From the NCBI RefSeq assembly GCF_000002985.6, contig NC_003283.11:5084001-5148000 (forward strand): a DNA stretch of 64,000 nucleotides, written 5' to 3'. The stretch is from Caenorhabditis elegans (taxonomy: Eukaryota; Nematoda; Chromadorea; Rhabditida; Rhabditidae). Below the pieces are notes generated by a model. That model searched no databases. It was not told the DNA's origin and worked only from the letters and a program-made list of their open reading frames with translations. Shown piece after piece: positions 9,715 to 21,804 of this stretch; within the stretch, counting starts at the first letter, position 1, and the number at the start of each line of letters is the position of its first letter. A program made the position numbers and the translations under genes.

Positions 9715-12277
9715 TCATTTCCATTCGTTTTGTAACTTTGCAAAATATTCGGCCTGCGTTGGCACCACGTTGAGCTCTTTGCCAAAAACGTTCTGGATCA
9801 TACTTTCACGAGATTGTTGAATTCGGGCAATCGGCCGAATACGGTGGCAGACATTTGGGAGTTCTGAAACAAAAAAAAATTGAAAAAGCCCTTTTGTCAC
9901 AGTGGTTATTTTGCTTCAAAATTCATTTTATTAGAATTTCAAATTCATTTTATTAGAATTTTAAGTCGGAGCAAATCGCTGATTGGTATTGCAGTTCTCA
10001 TTTAGTTTTTTGCTTATTTTAGAGACAATTGAAACAGGGAGGTTAGCCAAAATTGAAAAATCGAGTTTTTTTTAAGTTTGAGGTGGTTTATTTCTTTGTT
10101 TTTTTTTAAACATATTTCTGGATTTCAGAATATTTTTGGTATTTTCAAAGCGAAATTTCATCCACGCACTTTGCGTTAAAATTTAGCTCTAATTGTTCTT
10201 TTAGTTGATAATTACGAGGTGCTTGAAACTTTTTACTTGAAACTTTCATTTTTTGTTTTGTGATTTTTTAAAAAGGATTTTGGGTAATTCCGGGTATTCA
10301 AAAGCAACGAAAATTCCCAATGACAAGGTTTATTTTTTGATAGACAAAGTTCTTTGAACTACTGGTACAAAAAGAGGTTTGTTTTTGCATTGGAATAAAT
10401 TCCGAATTTTCTGAATTTGCCCTCCAAACTTTCCCGTTATAGGTAACCACTCACTTTTGCTATATGCTTTTCTAAACAACATATACAGTGGAATACTGTA
10501 CTCAAAAACCATCGCAAGATGATTGAGCAAGATATATGGAATGTAGTTTGTCATAGAGTAGCACATTGCATTACTTTGTTCTTCTATTTTTGTTGTAACT
10601 TTACTGCTCAATGCATCAACTAATGTCACTAGACTATCCAATATTATCACTGGAAGCAATGCTTTTCGTACACTTCTGAAATTTAATTTAAATTCTTTTT
10701 TTTTATATTTGCTAATTTAATATTGTAGTGCTTACATCATATTCTCTATAATTTGATATCGCATAGACAGCGAAACTTTTCCCATAAATGATATATCTTT
10801 TTGATAGAGAATTGTCCATTTTCGATTCAAAAAATATAAAGCTATGCAGCCCTGAAATTGAGAACTGTGATCAGTGTTTGACATCACATTTGGGAAGAAA
10901 ATAAGGTCTGCAATTTCCATACCCCGATAATTATGATCGTGACAACTGCTGACACAATACAACCTCTGCACCTAAAGGAAGCAAAGTAGATATATCCAGT
11001 TACAGATAGGCAGACTGAAATTAAAAAGAGCCACCAAGTACGGACAGTTTCATAAGAGACCGCCCATAATGTTGCAATTGTTCTTTCTGAAAAGAAGTTT
11101 CAATTTTTCAAAATTCTGAGAGCTTGTGAAAACATTTAATTTTGCTTCTGGGCTATTGAAAGTGTCAGTAACGTTCAAATTTGCCTGGGTTTTTAGGGTT
11201 TTTTTTTTCAAATTTTCGAACAAAAAGTCGATTTCCCGCTAAAAGTTTTTTCTGCTGAAATCGTCTGTTTTTTTTTGTTTTTCTATGTTATTCAGGTAGG
11301 AAAATATTTGAAAATACGAAATATTTGACAAAAAATAATACAGAGAAAAATCAAGAAAACAGTTTTAGCAGGAAAACGCAAAAATATGCCAAAACCAGAC
11401 CGATCCTAATTTTTTTTAAATTGAAAAATTCATTTTAAAAAATTATTTTTTTCATTTCACCATTTAAAAAAATCCACAAAATAAATATATTAAACTTTTA
11501 AAAAATCTTTAAGCTTTTAAGCTTTGAGCTTTTTTTTAAATAAAAATAATTAAGATCACTGTAAACGATCAAAAAAACTTGTGATCTTTCTTTTCTACAA
11601 TATAATTTACAAAATATAACATCTCTGATTTTTCTACAATTTCTAAGAATATCTGAAAATTTTGGCTTTTAATAATTGTGGAGGTAGTCAATAAGTCACA
11701 TATTTCGCATTTTTGCGTGCTGATTTGATTTAGAGCTCACAATTTTTTATATTTCAGATTAAAAATTACCAATTAAACAGCAAAACACCAACGCCGTAGT
11801 GGCAGCATATGCCAGATCATAGATAAGATAAACCACGCTCAAAGTGTCCGAAGAGCCACCAAACAGGAACAAAAACTGACAAACTGCTTCAGCAACTCCG
11901 CAAATGATGTAACAGAGCAGAACACACCCGAATAAAAGACTGAAAAAATATTCTCACGGTACATTAAAATCAGAAATAATTCTGGCAAACCCAAAAAAAG
12001 GATGACTTCCTCTTCGAATTTTGAAATGAACTGTTAGAAGGAGGAAAAATAATGATGATTCAACAAGAATCAATAATGCATAATATAAGCCAATTGATAT
12101 CTGAGCGATTTTATCCACATTTACAGCCTGAAATTTATATAAATGAAAGTTTTGTCTAAATTTAGAAATTCATATTGACGACGTCACAATTACCACTATG
12201 AAATGATTTCGAAGCATGACACTGGTGCAGTTAAGTGAGCTTGAAGCCATCACCGACGTTGCATGGACTGAATACAT
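9715..12277 (-). CDS. Seven-transmembrane chemoreceptor, Sre-like (Sra superfamily)
   Basis: The seven exons are 12277-12194, 12127-11991, 11939-11770, 11086-10923, 10851-10736, 10675-10455 and 9863-9715, giving 346 residues. Seven hydrophobic segments are visible. Family marks are the IERTIATLW...YETVR motif after TM3, SLSMRYQIIEN before TM6, and a C-terminus ending in AEYFAKLQNEWK, which fits Sre receptors. The N-terminus has an Asn-Cys-Thr glycosylation site. The last junction uses the donor AAAA|GTGAGT at 10454; without it the frame would end at 10330. The start could instead be Met 10. Such receptors act in chemosensory neuron cilia; the ligand is unknown. Confidence 0.82.
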
Positions 12278-13363
12278 TTCTTCTGAAAGTTAGAAAATAT
12301 TTTGTTAAATTAGAAATAGAAAAAGCTGAGCGAGAGTGAATTTCTAGAACTTTAGCTTTCGGTTTGTCTAGTTGGCGAATAATATGTGAGCACATAATAA
12401 CAGGTTAGATGAGCAGAAAAAAAGCTTGGCCTGATGTTAGAAACCCTTTTTTCAATTCTCATTGGAATAGGGAGCAATTGGGTTCGAACAAAAAAAAAGT
12501 TTTCGTGGGAATTTCTGCGTTGAAATGGAGTTTGATTCCAAGGTTTTTATCGTCAAATTATTCTTTGTTCCACCAATCGGCAAATGTTTTATGTGTTTTA
12601 TCATTAACCTTTTTTGCATATTTGAGTTATTTTTTGTTGGCAAACTAACTACTACAAATTTTTAGTCTATAGACACCCAACGTCTGGGGAGTTTTTTGAG
12701 ATCATCTATGTAGTAGCCTAGGTTGAAAATGTAAATAAACCAACGCAAACACCCAACGAACAAGTTTTACAAAGTAAAACACTTTTGTTGTAATATATTG
12801 TTGTAAGATATTGTTTGTTTGTTGTAAGACAAAGCATTTTTTTTTTCTAATTTCAAATAATGATATTCAAAAAATATTACTGGCATAAAGTCGTTTTTAC
12901 GCTTTCAGATAAACTATTGAATACGTAATAGAAAATACCCCAAAGTTTCTGGGAAGCCGTTCTCTCCAGTAGGCTATTAGAACTTGTATAACTCGTAATA
13001 TATACTTTTAATTAATACAAAGGTTTCAGTTTCTTGAAAATATCTAAAACTTGCTAGTTCAGTAAATAATATACTTCAACATACCATTTGTTTCATTGTG
13101 AGTAGACATTATTTCTAATACATATATCCAAATAAAGTATAAATATAAAGGGAAAGAAACTGGGAATTCACATAAAATTTTTGTTTGGAAGAATTTACAT
13201 AAATCACACGAAAGAGTAACAAGAAAAAACGAAGTTTAGTCTAATTCAATCTACGACATATTTCGTCTACAACCTTCAACGTTTTATTAGCTCACGATCA
13301 GAAAGCAAATTGATTTTCGTGAAAGAAAAAATTACAGAAAAATGTTTTTGCACTAAAGATATT
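12278..13363. other. Intergenic, Sre-like gene upstream and unc-46 3' side
   Basis: AT-rich sequence. The Sre-like promoter should lie just above 12277; I see no strong TATA box. No repeat family or additional gene is recognisable. Confidence 0.5.
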
Positions 13364-14903
13364 CTAGTTCATTGCCGGAAGTTTATCCAAATTCTCATAA
13401 AGCTCTTTTCGATGAGGCATAAAGTGTCGTCGAAGCATATGCCCAACTATATGAGCAATTGATGAGAGGGCCAGTACAACCCCGCAGAAAACAGTGGAAC
13501 GATGTTGAAGGGACTCGGAAAGTGTCCGTTTGCGAGATCGTTCGCAGATGTAAACTGAAAAATATTTATTTTTGTTAACTTGTGAAAGGTAATATGATAA
13601 TTGACTTTTACCAGAAGTTTTTTTTTAATTTCAGATAAAGCAGCTGAAATTTTACAATTTTCAGTATTTTTTCCAGTAATTTTTTTCAAACTTAAATAAA
13701 TTTCGAAATTTTTAAAACTCTCTCATGGCATAATTTGTCATTTTAGTACTCCGTCAGCCATTTTTTTAACACATGATTCCAAAAAAAAGAAATGTTTGCA
13801 AATAGACATCATAATGTTTGCCTACTCCTAGACTTTTAGATGCCCTTAAAATCATTAAAACATGCCTGCATAAATCCACTTCCAGAGTAATGGAAGTATT
13901 CAAATAAATTCACTGGCAAAATATTAGATCGACTTTTTCTAGTTCAGTTTTAAATCCACTGAAAAATGAACTCCATCCCTCTTTCCTTCCCCGAGCCTCT
14001 CGAAACATTTTTTTCTTTCTTCTTTTTCCTAATAAACCTACAATTGCTTTTTGGTCCATACGGCTGAACATCAATCTCTGGAGAGAACATCACCAATATC
14101 GGAAAACTGAAAATTCTCAGTTTTTATTAAAATCATAGCTTTAAAACTTACTCAAAGTTTACGCTGTGCAATGTCACATTAATTCTATCTTCACAAACAT
14201 ATTTTTGCGTCAGTGGAGCCGAGAAGATAACTGATGAGTTATCAGATTCAAATACTGCAGAACTACCTGAAAGAGACTTGCTCATGAAGTCTTATGAAAA
14301 ATGCTTTTTTTTATATTAATGTACCAGCGAATTTTTCCTCGTAGATCACTTTGTTCAATTGCCATCTCAATTCATCAAGGCGCTTTGCACGCATTTCTTC
14401 CTGTAAGTAAAAACAATTTTAAATCGATGAAAGTATGATAGTTAACTAACAGTTCTAAAAACAAATTTTAGAGTTTTCATTCTTCCGTCGGTCTCTTCTA
14501 TGGTAGATGATATGACAGCTTTGCTCTTTCGAGTAACAGCACAATTTCCTTTGATGAGTCCAGATGGCAAATGAAACTGAATTTTTAAGTAACATTTAGT
14601 TAGAAATTTTGTGTATATGGAACTGAAATCGACTTAATAACTTACGTCAATTGGAACACTATTGTTGTTTTGTTGATTTAGTATTTTGACTTGAAATGTC
14701 ACACTGATACAGGTGTCCCCCTGTAATTAACAATTTTTATAATTGAAACATTTTTGGTATAATAAACAAACATTTTCCTTTTTCAATCCAATTGTTTGAT
14801 TTTCATGAACAAAACTTGATTCTATACCGGTGCTTGTAATTGCAGTGGAAGTTGTGAGAGCATCAGTGAAACTGCTAATCAGTAGAAAGTAAAACAAATT
14901 CAT
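13364..14903 (-). CDS. unc-46: UNC-46, LAMP-like sorting factor for the vesicular GABA transporter
   Basis: The seven exons are 14903-14772, 14720-14646, 14576-14451, 14400-14325, 14266-14152, 14106-14042 and 13554-13364, giving 259 residues in this model. A signal peptide (MNLFYFLLISSFTDA) is followed by a luminal domain with four Cys in LAMP-like contexts (TCIS, GNCAV, YVCED, YICER) and N-glycosylation sites. One TM segment follows at residues about 217-236, then a short cytosolic tail with the tyrosine sorting motif YENL (249-252). UNC-46 is the BAD-LAMP/LAMP5-type protein needed to place UNC-47 (VGAT) on synaptic vesicles in GABA neurons. I recognise it from the position near sid-1 and the architecture. 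The exon 6 donor was chosen at 14042 because only that phase gives the TM domain. Confidence 0.82.
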
Positions 14904-16097
14904 TAAAATCTTGTTTTTGCGAAGAAACGAAGGATGTTGAGGAGACACTTTTGAAGATGAAGAAAAGCGACGAAGAAGAAGAAGAAGAACAAATAATTCC
15001 GTGTGGAGCACGGATTGGAGGACCAGGACCCCCAAAATGAGCACACACTTTTAAGCTCTTTTGATGTATTCCATTCTACGACCCATCTTTCTTTCTTTCT
15101 ATTTTTCATCGTTTTTGTCATTTGCCGCATGTACAACTATCACATTTAGTTGGAATGATTTTAAGTTTGGGGAATATTTTAGATTTTAACTAAATGGAGT
15201 TTCAGAACCAAATAGAGAAAATGAATTTCGAATGTATATATATTTTTGGTTTTTATCAAGTAAATTTGTCCACTTTGTGGAATAATACAGAATAATATTC
15301 GTGAAACTGCAATTTTCAACTGAAAAATAGAATATGCTCCTTAAATTTCTAAAAGTATCTGTACTCTAGGGGTACTGTAGGAGTATTGTAGAATTACTGT
15401 AGACCAAGAAATGAGTTTTTAAATATTGAGTTGGGTTTTGGAAAATCTTGGAAAAATTTGGAAACTTCTGAAAAATTCTGAAAATCCGAGAGACTTCTAG
15501 CAACTTCATTCTGGATACTTTGAGAAATTTTTAAAAATTTTTTCGAATGTTTTGAAACTTTTGGAAATTTTGGGAAACTCTTGAAAAAAAATTTAAAACG
15601 TATGGTTAAATCTGTAATTTCATGTAAATTTTCAAAAACTCGAAAGGCTTTAGAAATATTCTTTGAAATTCAGGAAATTCAGTTTAGAAAATTCTGGAAA
15701 ATTCTGAAAAACTCTGTGATAATTCTGGAACCTTCTATAAAGTTTTGGAAACTTTTAGAAACTTTTGAAAACAATTTAGAACTTATGGAAAAATCTGGAA
15801 TTTTTTGACAGTAAATTGTTTAAAATTTGATAGACTTCAGAAATATCCTCAAAAATTCAGGAGAGCTACTAAAGTGTTCTAGAGACTTTTATTATAGAAT
15901 ACTTTAGAAACACAGATTTTTAGAACTTTCTAAATACGTGTTAGTGTATGAAAATCTTACAGAGGTTCTAGAAGTTTTCAGAAAGTTCTAGCAATTTTTT
16001 GTTGATTTTCCGAAAACTGAAAACATCTGGAAACTTTCCAAAACATCCAAAAACTTTCAAAGCAAACAAGAATTGACACTATGCAATAAATCATTTA
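14904..16097. other. Intergenic between unc-46 and the first Srab gene
   Basis: It contains the unc-46 upstream region on the minus strand and, from about 15420, a dense degenerate TTCTNGAAA-type array (listed separately). A short GTACTGTAG-type repeat lies at 15370-15405. No additional gene is supported; the frame at 15581-15808 is a by-product of the array. Confidence 0.55.
15420..16060. promoter_or_regulatory. Cluster of heat-shock-element-like TTC/GAA pentamer arrays
   Basis: At 15966-15988 five pentamers lie in strict 5-base phase: TTC-TA-GAA-GT-TTT-CA-GAA-AG-TTC, with only the third unit mismatched. Perfect three-unit sites TTCNNGAANNTTC lie at 15692-15704 and 15723-15735. The rest of the stretch is a degenerate repeat of TTCTGGAAA and TTTTGGAAAC. 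HSF-1 binds inverted NGAAN pentamers. In C. elegans, HSE arrays have been reported inside Helitron-derived repeats, and this may be one; I see no Helitron ends. Confidence 0.6.
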
Positions 16098-18117
16098 TTA
16101 AGAAACAACAAATGTTACCGATTTGGTTTTTTTTACTTTGTCAAAAGACTGATCAAAAAACTTTTGCAAATCATTAAAATATTGCGGTTCATAATGATCT
16201 ACTTTTATAGAGAATTGTCTGTGTGGCTTCTTGTCTTCCTTGACCATTAGGAAAATAAGTATCAAATAGTAGAGAGGAAGGCAGTGAACGACTGAAAAAT
16301 TAGAAATAAAAGTAGTTGGAAATTTTTCTGAATTGTTTTAAAACCAACTTTCTATAATTGCAAATTGCCCCGCTGATGACATTGATTTCAAAAAAAAATG
16401 AACTCCGAACGTCGCTGCTGCATTGTAAGTAACATAAATCCATGTCACTGTGCTAACTATTCGGAATTTTGTCAATGTTTGCAGGTTTTGTGATAGTTGA
16501 TATCTTTGAGATAATGTCGATCGTTTTTGCAAGGAAGCTTCGCGAAATTTCTGGAAAAAAGTCTGGGAAAACATTTTAATTGAACTTTATATTATTTAAA
16601 ACTAACCTCATTCTTTCTGAGAAGATATAATAACGCGGGAATAGTTATCAATTGACTGAAAACAATTACGAAAATAGGTAGGTTTAGCATATATCGATTT
16701 CCGGTAGATGACATCTATAAAATTTTTTGATAGAAATTTAGAATGTGTTATTGAATTACTTACCCAACAATAATAGATTATATCGCCGCCGACCTTTTCA
16801 GATGACTGAATTGTAAAAAGAAATAGAGCAAGGGAAATCTGAAAATCAAAAAAGTTGACGGGCGTAGAGTAGCGTCACTTCTCGTATTGTGCTAAAATTT
16901 CCAAATATCATTGTAAAATTTTTGAAAAAGAAACATTTCTTTTGAATTTTTTAAAATCAAAAATGCCCACAGTTTTTGAAAAATTTGACAATTTTTTTTT
17001 GCATTTATTTTAATTTATTTTAAATTTTTTCAATTTAAACTCTAATCTTGCAGAAGTTTTCCAATTGTGGATGAGGCTTCGCAATTTTTTTTTTGCTTAA
17101 TTTTATCGGTTGTTCTTTTCTAATTTCAAGGTTTCAATAAAATCACATAAGAAAATGCGAGTAAAACCATTAATTTAAAAACATTTTGAAATAGACAATT
17201 CATTTTTGTAGTCGGCCTACTACCAAGTACTGATTAAAAAATCCGAAACTCACATGAAAAATGTTCAATAAAACTCCACACCATTTATATCTATTCTCGT
17301 AGTGTCTCGCTCTAAACGTTGCCACAAATCGTTCTGCCGTCAACACAAACGGAGTGACCTCTACCACAAACGCAGAAATCTTGTACAATTTCCGGAGTTC
17401 ACATCTGCTTCTAGACGGAAATATTTCGCATCCGCTCATCCACGGTCCAACGTAATTCAGAAGATCTTTTCCGTGTAAAATAATTCGAACAATCATGTGG
17501 ATAAACGCAAAAATGGTGAGAGTATGAAAGATACACTTGCTGTTGAAATGAAGTTTTGTGGCTTTTTGAATTGCCAAAAATGAGTAAATGGTGCATGGAA
17601 CGCATAGAATGCAGAGGAGGGTGGTCATACCCAGGGAGGTTCTGAATTGGTTCGAGTTTTGAAGTATTTCAATATCGAATTCAGGCTAGAACTTTGATGC
17701 ATCTATAATTACTCTATAAGCTGTACTAATAGTCTATCAAAATTGGGCGAATTTTTTAAAGTTTTAAATTGTGGCACCTGGTCATTTTCTTTTGAATTTC
17801 TGCACTTTTTGCTTACTGCATGATTTTTTTTTGGCTCACTGGTTAAATGTATCTTTAAAAAGTGCAGAAATAACTAGAGTCATGCATTTCAGGGCAAAAA
17901 ATTTCAAGGTTTGGGTAATTCCTATTTCAAGTGTTTGGAAGCGGTTTGTGTGGAATTTCCATTGACTTTTTTACAACTACACCTTTTTTTCTAAATTAAA
18001 ATGAAAACCTTACAACAAATCTGAAAAAAATAAATTTGAAAATAATGTTCTCATTTACCTTAAAAACGACGACGTAGCGACTTCCGCCATAACTTGGCAA
18101 TCTGTTTCATTCGGCAT
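16098..18117 (-). CDS. Serpentine chemoreceptor, class AB (Srab), tandem copy A
   Basis: The six exons are 18117-18059, 17641-17254, 16838-16764, 16714-16607, 16550-16349 and 16291-16098, giving 341 residues. The start MPNETDCQVMAEVATSS precedes TM1. Srab marks are LHFNSKCIF, RIILHGKDLLNYVGPW, a Cys pair around the first extracellular loop, LTAERFVATFRA after TM3 and STLSQRYQLSQNLQTL before TM6. The last exon gives VHCLPLYYLIL as TM7 and a basic tail. Neighbouring copies B and C share the same exon phases and lengths. I believe the trio corresponds to the low-numbered srab genes at this locus, but I cannot assign numbers. Confidence 0.88.
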
Positions 18118-19041
18118 GTCGAGTGGCTGAATACCCTAGAATATATGTCGATTGGTAAGAAATTGTGATATATTGAGAAAATCAAAAAGCATAAGAAAAA
18201 ACCAAAATATTAGCTAGAAGCAAGTTCAAAAATTGTGATGCTGTCTGAGAAGTTTATTCACACGGTAACAATAATTAATGAGATCAAGAGAACTTCCGTC
18301 ACATTACTAACACTTGTGGTTTGTGAAAGTTGTCTCTAAATCGATGTTTCTGAATCGCAGTAGGTGTGTGAAAAAATTCAAAAAGTGATACGGTCTCTTC
18401 AGATTTGAAATTTTAAATTTGCAAAGTTCGTGGGGTATTTCTCATAGAAAGGCCCTAGTAAAACTGAGGAGGTGTAATTATCGTTTATTTCTAAAAATTT
18501 TGAAATATAATTTTTTAATTCCGCTTAAATTTATTTGGCAAAAAACTTATATTTTCGAGAGGCGCCTATCTCAAATGTATAGCAAATATATTGTTACGTG
18601 GGGTAATTCTTTCAGAGGAAATTGAAAATTGGCTAATAATAATAATTCGGTATGTATGGGAATTACGATCTAACAAATTTTGATGAGTGCGAGCTTAATA
18701 CAGAGAACAAAAGTTTTGACATAGCACAATTACTGTAATTCTTTTTGAATTCGAAAAATTGTAAAGAAAGTCAGACCCGCTTTGAGAATGATTATTCTCA
18801 CGGAAACGCAATTCTTGAAGCAGAGTATTATTTAATGAATTTCGTGTTTTCTATGTTCTGATTTCCCTGGTTCTTCTGAGTCATTGGACACGCATTGATC
18901 ATGTCTCGAATTTATTTTCTGTTCCGATTTGTATGATCTTTTGGGAAGTATTTGGAGAGTTTATGCTTGATAAATTGTTCGAAATGTATATTCTGATTAC
19001 TTCAGCATATGGATTAGAGGAAAAGTTCAACATTAAACATT
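18118..19041. other. Intergenic upstream of Srab copy A
   Basis: AT-rich with no repeat family or further exon recognised. It should hold the copy A promoter and the 3' UTR of copy B. Confidence 0.5.
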
Positions 19042-21034
19042 TTATTTTGGAATTTTAACTTTTCTAGATCTTGACTTAACAATTTCAAACGCCTCGTCGA
19101 AGAATGCTTGCAAATGATTGAAGTATTGTGGTTCGTAGTTGTTAACTTTGATTATGTTCTGATTTCGATGTTTTTTGTCTTCAATGATGAGACAAGCCGC
19201 CAGAATCAAGTAGTACAGCGGAAGGCAGTGAACTACTGAAAAAAAATTCAATCACAAAACGATAGAGAAAGAAATGACAAATATTTTGTTAGTTGACAGT
19301 TTTTGTCTAATTCAAACAAAAGCTGAGATATAAGTTGTCAAATCTTAAAACTGAGGTGCTGTACTAACAGAGGAAGTACGGTAATTAGTTCTAAGTCATA
19401 ATCTTAAAAACTCACTTTCAATAACCGCAAACTCTTCTGCATATGACCACGCATCAGAGAATAGATAAACACCAAACGTAGCAGCAGCATTGTAAGTAAC
19501 GAAAGTCCATGTTACAGCACTGACAATCCGGAACTTGGTCAAAGTCTGCAGGTTTTCTGATAGCTGATATCTTTGTGATAATGTTGAACGTTTTTGAAAG
19601 GACAGTGCTCGAAATCGCTGAAAGAACATCTAGAGAAAACGTGGCCTGCCAAGAAACTCTTTTGAGTTACCTCATTTTTTCTGAGAAGATATAAGAGACC
19701 AGGAATCGTGATCAGTTGACTGACAACAACTATTAAAATTGGAATGGTTCGCATTGATTGATTGTCAGTTGAGGAAACCTTTAAAAGTATGTAAAATTGA
19801 ATTAAATTTCAAGAAATTTTAAGCAAACTTACCCAGCAGTAATAAATAATAGCTTTGCCAGCTTTGCCAGATGAATGAAGGGAAAAAAGAAACATAGATA
19901 GGCAAACCTGAATATTATTTTATCTTTTTAAAATTATTTTTTAAATTAAAAAAAAACCCTTAAAACTATGAAAACTCACATGAAACCCTGTCAATAAACC
20001 TCCACACCATTTATATCTATTCTCATAATTACTAGCTCGAAATGTTGCTATAAATCTTTCCACAGTCAACACAAAAGGAGTGACTTCTATAGCAAAAGCA
20101 GAGAGCTTATACAATTTCCGAAGGTCACATCGACTTCTGTCCGGGAAAAGTTCGCATCCATTCTGCCACGGGCCAACGTAATTCAAAAAGTCCTTTCCGT
20201 GCAGGATGATTCGGACGGAAACGTGAACAAGTACGGAAATGTTGAACGTGACAAAAATGCATTTGCTATTAAAATGGAGTCTGGTTTCGTGAATGATGAG
20301 CCATGCGAAATTCAAGCAAAATGGTATGCAGCAAATGCAAAGAAATGTTGTAGTGGAGAGGACTGTTCTGAAAGCATTGAAATTTTATCCGTTTTGATTA
20401 ATTTTTTCGCGAATGTATGTAACTGTAAAAAAATGTATAGAATTTCCAAAATTTCCAACTTTTTTGTTGCAAACATGAAAAAATCATTTAAAAAATTCAA
20501 GAAACTATTTACAGATTAATTTCGGCGATCAACTACGGTCAATTTTTTAAAATCATTTTTATTTCAATTTAATTTTTAATAAAATTTTAATTTTTTTAAA
20601 TTAAATATTGTGAGAGACTCCGTAGACTTGCGGCAAAAAATTTGTCCATTAGTTGTTCAAATCGGCGAAATGCTTGAGTTTAAAATTTCCGGCAACTCGG
20701 CAAACCGGCGATTTGCCGATTTGCCGAATTTGTCGACAACAAATTTGCCGAATGGCAATTGCCGCCCAATTTGGACTTCATCCCAGGGTGCTCGTAATTG
20801 AAAAGAATCTGGCTTAAAAAATCAATTTTTTTTCTCCACGCTACTCCGACACATTATCACTTCAGAATGACCACGAATCAGCTAAAATTAATGAAGTCAC
20901 GCGTTTTTTTTGCAAACGTTGCAACTTATTTCTACAATACTAAGAGCTCATTTTGAAGATAGACATGTTTACCTGAGAAATGAGGAAGTCGCGATTTCAG
21001 CCATAATCTGACAATCAGTTTCGTTCAACGACAT
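19042..21034 (-). CDS. Serpentine chemoreceptor, class AB (Srab), tandem copy B
   Basis: The six exons are 21034-20973, 20367-19980, 19907-19833, 19778-19671, 19617-19416 and 19235-19042, giving 342 residues. The start is MSLNETDCQIMAEIATSS. Internal exons of 388, 75 and 108 bases equal those of copies A and C. Family motifs are RIILHGKDFLNYVGPW, LTVERFIATFRA, LSQRYQLSENLQTLTKFR and a closing basic KSRSRKVKIPK. It is closest to copy A. The long first intron (20972-20368) holds a CCGGCAA-type repeat fragment at 20670-20765. Confidence 0.88.
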
Positions 21035-21804
21035 ATCGAATGATGAATGCAGTGAAGTAGGGGAGGCTAGAATGATGTGGTAATCAGAAAAATGTATGTA
21101 ATAGACTGGAGTGCAAAGATCTGAGTCGAAGCACTAGAAAGGTGCAAATTTAGTATGTTGCCTAGGAAAAAGTTTTTAATTTTTAATGAGAATAAATTCA
21201 ATGAGAATATTTGCATACAAAGTGTGTAGAGAGAGTTACAATTTTTGTAAAAGAGTTGTGTTTTTGTTGGAAAATACAGGTGAAAGCTATCAGTTGTTTT
21301 TTTTTTTTGGGAAATTGCTCATTTGCTTGACGTTGTCAAAACAGTCTGAAAATGACAATATGAGCAGTAATGGAAAAATACAGCTGGCTCGAAGGAAATG
21401 TAACGCTCAAGATTGGCACAAAAATTAATAATTGTATGTATCGGGCAGAACGTGGGCGATGATTCTTCTATATAAAACTTCCAAAGTCATAGAGACTATG
21501 AATTCAATTTTTGAATTTTTGGTAAATGATTCAAGCTTTACATAAGCTTAAATAACCGTTGTCTTATTGTAAAAAAACATTCGAACATTTTTATTAAAAT
21601 CAAAATACACTAATGGTTTCTTAACCAAAAAAACCTAAAATAATTTTTTTTCTCTGAAATTAAATATATGTATGTTTCTTGTAATTCTTCTAGTTCTTCT
21701 GATTCATTAGTCACGTATATGTCTGCTTTTTCTATCTGGTCTTGCACCATGTTTGATCTTAGATGAAGAACATCATTTATTCACTACCACAAACTTCTAG
21801 TTTT
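21035..21804. other. Intergenic upstream of Srab copy B
   Basis: AT-rich, no supported gene. The frame at 21186-21428 has poor codon use. The 3' UTR of copy C lies at its right end. Confidence 0.5.

Noticed and set aside
10330-10455. Read-through end of the Sre-like exon 6
   Set aside because: A perfect GTGAGT donor at 10454 and the family-typical C-terminal exon at 9863-9715 give a better gene model.
20199-20519. 106-codon plus-strand frame
   Set aside because: Antisense to Srab copy B exon 2.
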